Positions 11,057-22,874 of a stretch of 64,000 bases of DNA are shown here, one piece after another. Where the stretch lies: positions 7,252,698 to 7,316,697 of the forward strand of contig OZ012700.1 in NCBI GenBank assembly GCA_963942565.1, in the 5' to 3' direction. Made by a program: the position numbers and the translations under genes. This DNA comes from Maea johnstoni (taxonomy: Eukaryota; Annelida; Polychaeta; Spionida; Magelonidae). The notes under the pieces were generated by a model. That model had not been told where the DNA came from. It ran no database searches and saw nothing but the letters and a program-made list of their open reading frames with translations. How positions within the stretch are numbered: position 1 is the stretch's first letter; every line of letters begins with the position of its first letter.

Positions 11057-11370
11057 CATGGTCTTAGCCAGCAGGGCGTCTGGGTGCCTTTTTGGACACC
11101 CAAACCCATAAAAAGAACCCCTCAGGACACCCAATTCTTTTAGTGTGAAATTTCTAAAAAATCTCAATCTCAAGCTTATAATTGAATTTTGTCATCTCCT
11201 TATAATTCCCATGACATTGTTTAATGATATCATGCCTTATTTTGATGAATTTATATATGTTTATGGTTGAAATATGAGTATATTGTGATCCCCCTTAAAA
11301 ATTTGGACGCCAAAACTTTTGCAACTGTCAATTTTAGGCACCCAGTTTCTAAATCCTGGCTAAGACACTG
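11057..11370. mobile_element. hAT-type MITE (GGTCTTAGCCAG family), copy 1
   Basis: Ends CATGGTCTTAGCC and GGCTAAGACACTG, flanked by perfect 8-bp duplications GTTCCTTA at 11049-11056 and 11371-11378. It is 314 bp, the same length as the copy at 25940. Family consensus terminus is about CAGGGTCTTAGCCAG, typical of hAT. Confidence 0.85.
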
Positions 11371-11378
11371 GTTCCTTA

Positions 11379-11857
11379 GATGATGTTCCATAACCGGATC
11401 AAAGCTGTAGCCCAGAATTGCAACTTTATACACAGTTGAATGATGGTGGACTAATGGGTGCTAATAAAGATCTATAAAAAGAACAAAGATCAAGTTATTA
11501 GAGCAGTAAGATTTGTAAGAACCATGTATGGTAAAGAAACCCTGTCAGACAACTCAGTGAGATCAGTGACAAGACAAATGAAGAAAAAAAACTGATCTGC
11601 TAGGCTCTATGCATGTCTTGAATGTATTTACTGGACAAATAACTTAGTACTGTAGAATGGCATTTTTCTAGCAGTTTTATTTTCTCTTTTTTCCCCAAAT
11701 ATTTCAAACATGTATAATAACACAGGAAAAAACTACAGTACATGTCCGGACTTAATAAACACAGAGCCTTGCCCTTACCTATTAAAATTTACTCTTTGCT
11801 ATACTAAAATTAAAAATCGACATAAAACGGAAAAATCAGATATCGAAAAAAAATATA
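11379..11857. other. AT-rich DNA, nothing recognised
   Basis: No gene, RNA or repeat recognised on either strand. Confidence 0.35.
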
Positions 11858-12459
11858 CTGTATTTTTGTGTGTAAAAAACGCACTTCTTTACACAAATTT
11901 TTACAATCAATACGGGGGTGCGTCTTATACACAAAGCTAGAAATCTAGGGTGTTTTACATCGAGTGCCCAGGCCACACAGAGATCACAAATTGATGACCA
12001 GCCATTACCGCAACCCGTATCAGAATTGAGGCTCGGGCATGATTTCATTTCAATTGTGTTTCTAACATGTTTAGCACGTCTCTAATGGTTCAACTTCAGC
12101 AGTACTGGTAAAATCTTATCAGTCCTATGTGGCCGTAGACACCATGGTGAATTGTTTGTTATATCGGACCTGTCCAGCCAGTTCCATTAGCACAATAATT
12201 ACAATAATGTCCAAGCCCCTATTGTCTATAAAGTAGCATAGTATCTTCAAATTACAATAAACGTAATGTTTGTCCGAATCCAATGCTAGTTAGTAAGATG
12301 ATCCCCATTTCTTTCATTTGTATTTAGAAAATAGCTAGAGACATGGGCTGAAAGGGGGGTGCGTACTATACACAAAGCTAAGGTCTATACATCTATTTAA
12401 AGGCCTGAACAAGGGCTACGTTTTGTATAATGGTGCGTTTTATACACGCGAAAATATGG
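11858..12459. mobile_element. TA-flanked MITE with 28-bp TIRs (mariner type)
   Basis: Left end CTGTATTTTTGTGTGTAAAA and right end, read inverted, CCATATTTTCGCGTGTATAA, both followed by AACGCAC and flanked by TA. The TA duplication and inverted ends fit the IS630-Tc1-mariner superfamily. No transposase inside. Confidence 0.7.
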
Positions 12460-12549
12460 TAGGTCCTCTCTTCGGCAGTATGAAAATGAAAAATTAGAAA
12501 AAAAATTGTTACACATTTGAAAGGTGACATGTATAAGCTCATTTTGAAC

Positions 12550-13780
12550 CTAAGTCATTCTGATGGTGCATTTGCCCTTTAAGAAGCTCAGAGCTCCATT
12601 TCCTCTGGATACAGGGAAGCTGTGTCTCCTGGAGTAACGCTTTCTCAATATCAACTGTGTTATGGGCATTCCTGCCTTAAAACGCAGCTCCAGCTCTGCC
12701 CTCTGCGTTGCCAGCTGCGCCTTGAGCATGGCCACCTCATTCAGCCTCTGCTCAGTAGCCGCAAACTCCATAATCAGTTGTTCATTCTGTCTCTTGAGTA
12801 CCAAGAGACGGAGCTGATAATGCAGATCTCTCTTCCCTTCCGCTGTCAATGGCTGGTCAAGCACCCTCTCTGCATCTGGCACTATTGCTAGCGCCGGTGC
12901 AGAGACGTCTTAAAGAAAATCTCTTTTCTTGGCCTTGCCAGCTCCACAGAACACTTTCCCTGGTCTAGTTGGTTTTCTCCCTGGCACAACATAGTGGGGC
13001 GACTCCATTTGACCCTGCAGCGTCTTTTCTCCAATTCTGCCATTTCTTCTGGATACAGGGAAGTTGCTGTCTCCTGGAGTGACGCTTTCTCAATATCAAC
13101 TGTGTTATGGGCATTCCTGCCTTAAAACGCAGCTCCAGCTCTGCCCTCTGAGTTGCCAGCTGTGCCTTGAGCATGGCCACTTCATTCAGCCTCTGCTCAG
13201 CAGCTGCAAACTCCATAATCAGTTGTTCATTCTGTCTCTCGAGTACCAAGAGACGGAGCTGATAATGCAGATCTCTCTTCCCTTCCGCTGTCAATGGCTG
13301 GTCAAGCACCCTCTCTGCATCTGACACTATTGCTAGCGCCGGTGCAGAGAGGTCTTGAAGAAAATCTCTTTTCTTGGCCTTGCCTGCTCCACAAAACACT
13401 TTCCCTGGTCTAGTTGGTTTTCTCCCTGGCACAACATAGTGGGGCGACTCCACCTTGACCCTGCAGCGTTTTTTTTCCAATTCTAGAGTGGACACTTTCC
13501 TCTTTAAAAAGTTATGTCGGGCACTAAGTTGTGTTTCCCAAAGAGTTTCTTCAAGGGCCTCCAAGTAATAGCCCGAAAATTCTTGTCCAGATTGGACCGA
13601 ATGGTCTTGCTGCCCTTAAGGACAGCATTTTGGCCATTGAGCTCAAGAGCATAATGTGGTCATTGCTGCAAGTTGCAGCTCCAAGTCGTCCTTGGTCTTT
13701 TTTATCAAACTAATTTCTGCGCTTAACTTGCAGTGGGGCGGCTTTGGCTTTTCTGGTGATGATTTGCCTGGTGATCCCAT
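12550..13780 (-). pseudogene. Coiled-coil gene, broken and internally duplicated
   Basis: A likely start (MGSPGKSSPEKPKPPHCKLS, ATG at 13780 just after an acceptor at 13783) leads into a heptad-rich protein with segments KKTKDDLELQLAA, EALEETLWETQLSARHNF and ERVLDQPLTAEGKRDLHYQL. The frame is interrupted at least twice between 13640 and 13560. The last 140 codons occur twice, at 12990-13430 and again at 12550-12985; the second copy has its own stop and a diverged tail. Family unknown; no enzyme motif. A domesticated or transposon-encoded coiled-coil protein is possible. Confidence 0.5.
12560..12985 (-). repeat. Tandem copy of the coiled-coil exon
   Basis: Matches 12990-13430 in the same orientation with scattered substitutions and a few indels, a direct duplication of about 440 bp. 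Confidence 0.75.
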
Positions 13781-13783
13781 TCT

Positions 13784-14928
13784 GAAAACAAAAAGTGGGC
13801 AAACATATTTGACAGCCCACCAGTGATTTTTATCATGTTCAAATCATTTCTGATAACAAAAATGCATTTAAATTTTTTTTTGGCAATTATTTCCACATAG
13901 GGGTAGGGAAAAAGGTCTCATAAAATCATGCATCGGCCGTCCTATTGAGCTTATTTTTGTTACATTAAGCAAAAAATAGTTTGCTTATAAATTAGGAATA
14001 TAATAAGGGGTGCTTTTGTATGTATTTGACCTCAAAAATATTGCACTATGTGCCATGTCGGCACTTATTTCCATATTCACATGCAAAGCTTAAGGATACA
14101 TGCAGCCACGTTAAGACAGTTCTCATGGTGATTTTTGACCCTCAAAATATGAGTCTAGAGGCCATTTTTCTTCAGTTATCTGTAAAATTAGCAAAGATAT
14201 GAATGTGAAATTTGTTCATAATGGCGTCTTAATTTGAATAAAAATGGCACGTGCGACATTTTGTCAACTTTTTAACATTGCATTTTTTCCGATATAAAAC
14301 CGCCAATTGGAAATTGATTTCCGAGGGTACACACTACCCCCCTTTTCTGACTAGACTAAGATATATGTAAATAGAAATGACCAGCGTGAACAAACAAATA
14401 ATAGACATTATTCAAACAATTCATTTCATCTTTCATACCATCAAATCATATTTTTTTCATTTTTCATAGATTTTGATACCAACAAATCATATTTTTTCAT
14501 TTTTCATAGATTTTAGAATGCAAATTTTTCATTATTTTTTTCATACTAAAAGCTCTATCAAAAACGTTCACTGGCAACATAATGTTGATTTTTTTTTTAC
14601 AACACCTTATTATTCATCATTTTTCAATTGCGCAATTGCAAAAGATTCCTCTCAAGAGCGCCATTGATTTTGTTTGAATTTGCATGAATTGCCACTGACG
14701 CTGTCAAAAACTTACTCTTTTCAATTGCCGTTTAAAAAAATATTCATATTTACGGCGAGAATTATCTTTAAAATGTGTTTTATGAACTCATTTAAGCCAC
14801 TTTTCCCCTTTAATATGAAATATTTATGCATTTATTTTAGGAAATTTACATCAATGAACTTACCTCTATCTAAAATTGAAGAAAGAGGAAGTTCAACGAT
14901 CGTCTGCTTTATAATAACGTGACATATT
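13784..14928. other. T-rich DNA without a recognised gene
   Basis: A local tandem duplication of a 50-bp unit containing AAATCATATTTTTTTCATTT lies near 14440-14520. Otherwise nothing was recognised. Confidence 0.4.
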
Positions 14929-15241
14929 TTAGTAATGTAATTTTCGCTTCCTTGGTGATCTCTCCTTTTGCTCCCTTTCAGTCATGAACAGTGTTGGGTA
15001 GGGGCTACGCGAAGATAGATGGCCATCTGCAAAATGGTTTGAACACACATGCATTTGTTTTGTTATGACGAAGTTCTGACGCCCTTTAGATATCTGTCTT
15101 TCCCATACTTTTGCTTTTGCCTCTTCTGTTGGAACAGCATGCCACTGCAGGACTTCCAGGTGTGAACGTTTCAGTTGTCTATCAGGGTACCGGCGATCAT
15201 TCGAACATCCGCCAACACAACAATGGTCTCCACGACCAATC
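14929..15241 (-). CDS. THAP-domain exon
   Basis: The exon opens after a T-rich tract and CAG (exon from 15241) and ends at a stop at 14929-14931, about 104 codons. It encodes a THAP zinc-binding module: CCVGGCSNDR at the start, HAVPTEEAKAKVWERQI in the middle, CSNHF and YPTLF at the end, giving the C-x4-C...C-x2-H ligands and the conserved proline. THAP domains bind DNA and occur in host regulators and in P-type and other transposases. Nothing recognisable follows in the basic C-terminal tail (SPRKRKLHY), and I did not find the first coding exon, so this may be a short THAP protein or a transposon fragment. Confidence 0.7.
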
Positions 15242-15406
15242 CTGAAAAAAAAATACCGTAACAAACAATCGTCTCATATCCGATCTTTAATCACAATTTA
15301 TTAAAAACTAAATCGTTGCTAATTGTTGCATTTGACAGGAATGCTCGAACTTCAGATTAATCATCCAAGTACAATAATGTACCCCCTCTACTGGCTGCTG
15401 TGAAAG

Positions 15407-15736
15407 TTGTTGCCCTCTGTCAAACATGTCATGGTATTGGGTGCATGTTATAGGAAATTTACAGTGAAATCATTTACGAGTAATGTTCGTCTGTTTAACA
15501 CTATTTTGCATCACCTTTGTGAAGCCTCAAATTTCTTTATTTCATTTATGATGCGTGGCTTTTGGAAACATATTTGGCCTCGAGATGGGATTCATGCCAA
15601 CACACCTAAGGGGAGAGAGATTTATATTTCAACCTTACATTCTGCAACATTTACCGCCATCAGCAATATCAAAAATGGGCAAAAGAAAGAAAAGCCAAGG
15701 AGGAGAAAAGCAGTAAACAAAATTAAATCTAATTAA
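15407..15736 (+). pseudogene. SGNH-hydrolase-like C-terminal fragment
   Basis: The frame contains NVRLFNTILHHLCEASNFF and GFWKHIWPRDGIHANTPKGR, which resembles the C-terminal DG(I/V)H...G block of SGNH/GDSL hydrolase domains found in several invertebrate retroposon and transposon proteins. The N-terminal nucleophile block is absent. A basic tail follows (KKEKPRRRK). Treat as a fragment; the family call is by eye. Confidence 0.4.
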
Positions 15737-15854
15737 TCTATAGTACAGAATACAGAACTTATTATTTACAGAATTGAAAATTATTCCCTCGTGGCAGGTG
15801 AGGATTTCCTATATGTTGCCATCTAATGGATAGACATTTACTTTAAGGCCCACA

Positions 15855-16023
15855 GATGTATCAGAGGAGGAACTGTCAGTGTGGAGAAGCCACAGTGAAG
15901 AATGTTTTAGGGAGAGATCTAACATGGCAGTGAAGGAGGCTGGACTTCTACTTGATAGCTCCCCAATCAAGAAACACAACAGGAAACTACGTAAACTGCC
16001 ATGCCCACCGAAAAGACACCCGT
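15855..16023 (+). other. Possible exon, unknown protein
   Basis: A frame reading PTDVSEEELSVWRSHSEECF then LLLDSSPIKKHNRKLRKLPC is open until a stop near 16030. Codon texture looks protein-like, but I found neither a homologue nor a firm acceptor. Confidence 0.25.
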
Positions 16024-16055
16024 TCTCCTAAAGAGTTGGACCAAAGGTAGAGATG

Positions 16056-16093
<38 letters not shown>

Positions 16094-16448
16094 GTATTTA
16101 CTGTTTCTTTCTCCGTTCAATTCAGACACAATCGAGCCGGTGACCTTCACCGTTCCAGAGGTTTTGCCCGGGGAGACAGTGATTCTGGAACTGCCCCCAG
16201 TCGGCATTACTACATCACAAACCCAGGCAGTTTTGCACGAGGAGAATATTCCCAAGAGAGCTCCGAAGCGGAGTGCAGACCTTAAGTCGGAGGCTCTGCA
16301 ATTGGAAGTAAAAACGTCAAAGATTATGCACGGACGTGCAGAGAGAGAGGACACTTTACTGGACTTACAAATTAAATATTTCGCATTGATTAACAGAAAA
16401 ATGGAATTAGAAATTGAAGCTTTAGAAAACAAATGCGTAGAATCGTAA
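16001..16448 (+). CDS. Small two-exon coiled-coil protein, possible Myb/SANT-like partner tail
   Basis: Exon 16001-16046 (MPTEKTPVLLKSWTK) joins in phase to exon 16126-16448 across an 79-bp intron made mostly of AT dinucleotides: AAAG|GTAGAG to TTCAATTCAG|ACAC. The product is 122 residues. The second exon has a Pro/Val-rich part then a heptad-rich end with EREDTLLDLQIKYFALINRK, like the C-terminal coiled coil of Myb/SANT-type proteins linked to Harbinger transposons. No DNA-binding domain is seen, so this may be a remnant or a truncated gene. Confidence 0.4.
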
Positions 16449-16637
16449 CTTTAAAATAGAATAGAATACTTGATTTCAATTGTACTATATGAAAATAGCT
16501 TATAATATGTATATAACAATAATGAACTGTAAATAAACCTTTATGTACCCAACAACATTTACTATCCTTCCACTTTATGTACTTATTCCAATTAAGGTAC
16601 CTCTGGGAAATTGCGATAAGTTCAGTAGGTCAGTCAT

Positions 16638-16689
16638 AAGTATTTACTGTTTCTTTCTCCGTTCAATTCAGACACAATCGAGCCGGTTG
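16638..16689 (+). repeat. Second copy of the 16126 acceptor region
   Basis: About 50 bp (GTATTTACTGTTTCTTTCTC through the exon start ACACAATCGAGCCGGT) repeats 16093-16142 almost exactly, 545 bp downstream. Another case here of a splice acceptor copied with its exon edge. Confidence 0.7.
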
Positions 16690-17115
16690 AAGAAAGTGAA
16701 AGTTAATATTTATTTTACTGCAAATAACGATGATAATAATAATATCAATAATAATGGAAATGATAACAGCAATAATGTTTATGAAACTATTACTACTACT
16801 ACTAATTTACTTATGTATAACTTTGAAATTGCTAGTGTCTAAATGTGTTCTCCACAATGTTGTACTGGTGGTCGCATACAACCTGAAAAAGTAAAATTAA
16901 AACAATTACCTTTCCTTGCCATAGGAATAACTATGCAATGCATTGTACAATTATGCCGTTCACAATACGATACTGCATCAACATTTCCTTAACATTACAA
17001 TACCTTAAAACCTTTCTTCAGGCTTTCAATTGACCTCTGCAGTATATGAATATGATTGCAGAAGACCTGCAATGACTGAAGGGTTCACGAAAGGAAAACA
17101 GTAGCCTGGAGGATG

Positions 17116-17314
17116 AGGTACTTGAGGAAGATTTGGAGGTTCAGACGGGAAAGGAGGCGGATTCTCTACTTGGATGAGACGTGGTTGACAAGAGGCACAG
17201 GCGCAGTCAGGAAAGAGAAAGATATGTGTTGCTGGTACGGAAAAAAATTGTAATACATCTAATCAAAGGACAAATGCACCCTTGGTATAACTAACTTGGC
17301 CTAAAATTGTAGTG

Positions 17315-17369
<55 letters not shown>

Positions 17370-17850
17370 CTCACAAATCTATTCCAAGTACATGTTGAAA
17401 AGGAAATCGCAAGTAAAGAGTATGTGACGACCACTTTGATGGTCCAATGAAATTAAATTAATGAATAAGGATGAGAACAGTTATAATAGTAAAAGAAATG
17501 ATAGTAATAACTATCATAATAATAAAAATGATAATTATAATAAGTTAAACTAATGATGATGGCATCAACTGCTAAGGTAAATAACGAGGTAGTAGAATCC
17601 TAATATCTGATGCTTGAAGTAGGGATGGGTTCATTGACGGAGCATGTCAAGTCATGCGAAGCAAACACACTAAAAACTACCACAAGGAAGTTAGTGGATG
17701 GGGAACATTATGAAAAGTGGTTTCAGGAGAAGTTACTGCCATGATGTCATGGAGGGGACGTTGTGGTTATGGATAATGCGTCCTACCACAGGGTACTCAC
17801 TAAGGACAGTAACCAAATAAGAAAGAAGCACTCATGCAGTGGCTTACTGC
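17116..17850 (+). pseudogene. IS630-like DDE transposase relic
   Basis: Two pieces of one transposase type remain. The first (17116-17236) reads RYLRKIWRF...RRRILYLDETWL, carrying the first catalytic Asp in YLDETW. The second (17632-17850) reads FIDGACQVMRSKHTKNYHKE, then after a frame change EHYEKWFQEKLLP, a stop, and VVVMDNASYHRVL with the second catalytic Asp. The third acid and the N-terminal HTH were not found. An AT tract and about 400 bp without a frame separate the pieces. This is a decayed DNA transposon of the Tc1-mariner/IS630 kind. Confidence 0.6.
17310..17362. repeat. (AT)n microsatellite
   Basis: Uninterrupted AT dinucleotide run splitting the two transposase pieces. Confidence 0.95.
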
Positions 17851-18012
17851 AAAAGGTTCTGTAAAATTTTACATACAAATCTTTAAAGGAAGTCACTAAT
17901 TTGCAAATCTAGTAACATAATTCTTATGAATTCCCTAAGCCATAAAACAATGGATCATGTAAAGCAACTACTATATTTTCTACCTATTTCATGCAAGCTT
18001 ACTGGTATGGCT

Positions 18013-18382
18013 GCAACAAAAAACATTCTACTGTCATCTGTTCAATCAGTTAGTTATGGCACCTGACTTCATCCCGTATGCGTTAATCTAATTAGTTTGC
18101 ACATCCATTCATTTTTTGCCTTTAAAATATCCAGTTCACAAATGATATGCTCCTGTCGGAATGGGCCCACCTTACTAGAAAGAACCATCAGCATGCTGCC
18201 AAATGATGGAAAGATTGACATTTTCAATTGGCTGCAACTAATTTTTTTCTACTGTCATCTGTTCAATCAGTTAGTTATGGCACCTGATGATATGCTCCTG
18301 TCGGAATGGGCCCACCTTACTAAAAAGAACCACCAGCATGCTGCCAAATGATGGAAAGATTGACATTTTCAATTGGACACCT
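18013..18382 (+). repeat. Tandem duplication, second copy with internal deletion
   Basis: CTACTGTCATCTGTTCAATC through ATTGACATTTTCAATTGG occurs at 18027-18226 and again at 18250-18378; the second copy lacks about 75 bp in the middle. Confidence 0.75.
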
Positions 18383-19610
18383 ACAAACAGCACTAAATCA
18401 AGGTTTCAACCAGTTCAGTGATGTCTTGTGGTATTCAGTCCCGTCGGAAACCATTATAACAGAGCAGGGTGAGTTTCATGGTACCATCAGGAGCAAGAAG
18501 TGCATGAATTAATAACAAGGGACTATTAACTTCTTTCCAGTGGCACATCTTCAGTGCAATGATCTCCTCCAGACACAAGAAATGAAATTGATGATACAGG
18601 GGGGTCAAAATACGGATAATGATGGTACAATATTTCCAAGACGCAAAACCACATCCAACAAGAAAATAACAGAAACTGGGAAAAATATATTAAGTTGAAA
18701 GTGTACAGGGCAAAAAAAACGAGAGACAGAGAATTTTACTTCTGAGAATGGCCAAAAAACTAGCCTTAATCCAACCACGGAAAAAGAATCTTTTAGATAA
18801 AATAGCTGATGGCAGTGCATGTATAAAGAACATAAAGTGTTCCCATGAACAGGGGTGCCTCTCTGGCTTCAGTAAAACCCTGAAGTTTCTTGATATAACA
18901 GCTAACATGACCAAGCATGGTAAGCGGAGCAGATATGAAAAACTCATGAAGCAGTTGTAGGATGTCCTGTGTATCATGAGAGGACCTAGGTCCATCTGTC
19001 TGATAGCACAAAATACCTCTGGCTCTAGTAGGAAAACACAAAATAGGCTTCACAATGGCATGCATTTACAGAGACATTATGTCCTCAGAAAGCATCACTC
19101 GATCCATACTGGGGAAAACTACTGAAGATGAGACTTTGATAATCAGCCAGTTTATATGGGACAATTCCAGGGATGAGTGCTGGGGTTGGTGTGGACACAA
19201 TGGAGCAGGACATGAGTGCAACTGTATCTTCACTCATATTGTTGGGGGTGCGCCAGATGCATATGCAAGACTAGGAGGCATTTTTGGGGAAAAAGATTTA
19301 GCTTGAGTTGTTATATTAAATCCATACACAAAGAACTTCCAGCATTGGTAATCCTTCTACAAGCCTTGTGCAATATCTACTCATGTAATGGTCAGAAAAC
19401 AATAGCAAGAAATAACATTTTTACACACACACACATTTATATAAAGTGTACGGTAGTGGTGCCTGTGGATGGATATCCTAGTACCGTGCTCATAAAACGT
19501 TAGCCTGACCGTGCATCAGTCTAGATTCCAACTGATGTTCAATATCAATTGCATCCAACCTCAATGCTATTCCATCATGCAACGTATTGTTGAGAGGTAT
19601 GTGTATTTAC
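18383..19610. other. No recognised gene
   Basis: Only short open frames on both strands and no domain motif. It may contain more of the decayed transposon to its left. Confidence 0.35.
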
Positions 19611-19614
19611 ATGT

Positions 19615-20886
19615 TCTTGTTTCATATATATATATTTATCACATGCTTGCCCTACATTCCCATTGTTGCGGCCATGTTGTAAAAATAATATAAAACGTTG
19701 ATGAGTGAAAAAAACACATATCAAGCAAAAAAAAACCTTATCAAGTGAAAAAAATCCTGATCAAACCATATCACACCTTTTATTGTTGGCCTATTGTTAG
19801 CCTATTGTTGAAGAACGGCAGGCCCTATGTTGAGTGTCCTTCTCATGACGTCAGTCCTTTGTTGTCTGGCCCATGACGTCATGACCTGTTTCAAGACGCC
19901 TGACCTATTCAAGATGGCGGCAGCTCTGTTGGAAGCCCCGCTTAGCCCAGAAGAGGCGTGATTAAAGTTGTAATGCCTGGTAATTTCACAAACTTCCCTA
20001 CTGCTGAGGATTCAGGATGAGAGGATGAGCAGGCAAAACTGCTGTCACTTCATTTACGCATACATATGCTGTTACAAATGCTCTTCAATGTCTGACAGAG
20101 CGCTCATACACGCACGACCCATGGATGATAAACAGGTTACATACTTTCTTCTTTAGTTTGATTCCTTGAGTATAAATAAGCATGTAATAAACAAGTTACA
20201 TAATGGTTGGGGTGTGATATGGTTTTATCGCTTGTGGCTGGATGAAATCACTCACTCATTCGCTGCGCTCACTCGTTCGTGATATCAAACAGCCACTCGC
20301 GATAAAAACCATATCACACCCACACCAATTAAGTAACCTTTTTATATATATAATATATATATACATATATATATATATTTATCACATATTTGCCCTATAT
20401 TCCCATTGTTGTGGCCAAGTGGGAAAATTGATATAGAGTGAAAAAAAATCATATCTAACCATATCACACCTCTTATTGTTGGCCTATTGTAAAAGAACGC
20501 CAGACCCTCTGCTGAGTGTTCTTTTCTTGATGTCAGTCCTCTGTTGCCTTGCCCATGACGTCATGACCTGTTTCAAGACGCCTGACCTACTTCAAAATGG
20601 CGGCAGCTCTGTTGAAAGCCCTGCTTGGCCCAGAAGAGGCGTGCTTAGAGTTGTAATGCCTGGTAATATTCAAACTTCCCTATCGCTGAGGTATCAGGAA
20701 GTGAGGATGTGCAAACAAAACTGCTGTCACACCATTTACGCATGTTGCTATAGATGCTCTTCAATGTTTGACGGAGTGCTCATACACGTACGACCCATGG
20801 GTAATAAATGGAATAATTTTTTCTTAGTTTGTTTCACTGAGTATAAATATGCATATAATTAACAGGTTACATAATGATTAAGTAAC

Positions 20887-20890
<4 letters not shown>
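19615..20890 (+). repeat. Diverged direct duplication of about 0.55 kb
   Basis: Blocks at 19620-20185 and 20345-20875 share ACATTCCCATTGTTG-type starts, CCATATCACACCT, two TGACGTCA-containing stretches, CAAGACGCCTGACCTA and a TATAAATA motif near the end. Both are preceded by AT tracts. The unit could be a non-autonomous element; its ends are not clear. Confidence 0.6.
20208..20322. repeat. 115-bp palindrome between the duplicated blocks
   Basis: GGTGTGATATGGTTTTATCGC and its inverted copy GCGATAAAAACCATATCACA enclose a second, smaller palindrome around TTCGCTGCGCTCACTCGTTC. The whole could extrude as a cruciform or be a short foldback element. Confidence 0.7.
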
Positions 20891-20930
<40 letters not shown>

Positions 20931-20937
20931 TTTTAAG

Positions 20938-22149
20938 CTGGGGATATCAGGGCTTGACGGTCCCCTGAAGGACCAGGTAGGCTGGCGGGGCTACCTGAAC
21001 CCAAAATCAGGTAGTCCCACCACTTTTTTCGCCACCATTTTGTAGTGTTTTAGTGGGGAACTTCCCCAGGATTCAGGTAGTCCAACGGGACTACCTGAAT
21101 CCAACTTTAGGTAGCCTGACAGGGCTGTTTTGGGAATTTAGATCCCCCGGGAGATGGGACTATGCTATTTGTTGAGCGCTGGATATGCATGAGACTTTTA
21201 CCCAAGCATTGGATCAAGAGTTCATTAGATACCTATATAAGTTTTTTCAGAAAATTGAAAAGCGTAATCCTATGTAGTATCTTTAATACAACTAATTGGT
21301 TACCTATGCGCTATCTGAAAGAATATCATGGGTCCTCTGACAAGAGGCTGTAAAAATATCACAGCTTAACTGCATGTAACTAGTATGGTGACAATAAGCG
21401 AATCACTGTACTAGATTTTCAACAGCGATTTATTTGAGCATGCTTGGAATAATCACGACACATGGTCGCTCATTGCGATGCATAACGACTCAAACTGTAT
21501 CATTAGGAATGACAGCTAATAAAATGACTATCTTACAAGGACCGCACATTTCGGGAATTCGCTCCAATCATTCTACAATCGCAAAATAAGATTAAAGATG
21601 TGGGAAATGGCCTGAAGAGCAGAGCCTTCAGATCCAAAGAGGACCAAGGAATATTTTAGATGCAGGGTATCCATAGAATGAAAGAATAAATGAATGAATA
21701 AGTGTTTAAAGGCACATCGACACACAAAGGTTACTTAGCGCCATAAGACAGCAAAAAGTGGTCCTTGGTCATTGCTGAAGAACAATGACAAAGCACAATC
21801 ATTCTAGGTGAAAGAACGAAAAGAGGGAGAGTAAGCGTAGAGCCTTCAGATCCCAAGAGGACCAAGGGATATTTTAGATGCAGGGCATCCATAGACAGAT
21901 CCACACACCCCCATTCTTTTATAAAGTGAGCAGGGTGCCACACCAGCTTAAGGGTTCCCCGGGAGGTGCCTGTAGCATAGATGTATATTACCAGTTGTCA
22001 GGTTGCACTAAAGAGTCCGTTTCCAATCTCTAAAAAGGGGATTGGACGGCTATCGCCGGCGTGTAGAGTAACTGCATTCCTTCATTGGGATGCAGCGAAA
22101 TACACGCTACTTAATGTAAATTCAGGTCCCCCCTTTTATGTATTAGTAG
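20938..22149. other. Dispersed repeat fragments, no gene
   Basis: 20938-21140 holds inverted AGGTAGTCC/GGACTACCT motifs. AGAGCCTTCAGATC blocks recur at 21618 and 21840, and CATAGACAGATCCACACA recurs at 21892 and 22670. No coding region. Confidence 0.45.
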
Positions 22150-22259
22150 AACCCCTTTCACTTACTCGGTTTACGGCCCTTTGTCGTCTGGGTTTTGCCC
22201 ACCGTCACTGGCGCCGTAAGACATACTCCCTTTGATGTTTATATTCTTTCAAGTGGAGA

Positions 22260-22389
22260 GCTACTGCGCAGCCGGTCCGTGCAGCTGCGCGGAGCGGATG
22301 CGCAACAGAGATCCAGCTTGTTTATGTTTTGAATCCAGCAGCACGTTTGAGAAGTTATCAGAAAACGATCATCAAAGTTCACAAAATGG
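22260..22389 (+). promoter_or_regulatory. Candidate CpG-rich promoter and first exon
   Basis: A patch with GCGCAGCCGGTCCG and GCTGCGCGGAGCGG is followed by a possible first exon ending ACAAAATGG|GTGAGT at 22389. Splicing to the acceptor at 24515/24516 would give ATGGAACTAAGT... in frame with the pogo-derived gene, adding 13 residues before the ATG at 24554. The phase match could be chance. Confidence 0.35.
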
Positions 22390-22874
22390 GTGAGTTGGAA
22401 CTATAATCGCATTCACAACTGGTACTATTAGGGTCATGCTTCACTCCGCCCCTGTTTTTGATTATTGTCTTGCTGTATTTTGGTCACTTTAGGAAAGTAA
22501 ACTCTCATGCATCCCATGCCACCTGTTCTGTTATGAATTGCATGCACCCATGTATAGAAATACTCTCTAACCCTTCAGGCAGTTATACCCTCAGAGTAGA
22601 ATTATTACTATGCTACAGTGCCAACTGCTATTGCACACCATAAGGTGGTATCCCTTGCGGGGTGGTATCCATAGACAGATCCACACATCCCCCTTTTCTT
22701 ATAAGGCGAGCAGTGTGCCACACCAGGGTATGTTCGCGGGGTGACAACTTCTAAATTGCACACCATATAACGCGTGTCCCTTGCTCTGCGGAGGCTGGCT
22801 GTTGGTACACACATGTCGTTAGCAGCTACCTTACTGCTAATGACTTAGGTGTACCATTTGCCAGAGGTAAACTA

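Noticed and set aside
19615-20890. Duplicated 0.55-kb blocks with a TATAAATA motif, considered as paired long terminal repeats.
   Set aside because: No TG...CA ends, no primer-binding site and no internal coding region between them; a plain tandem duplication explains them.
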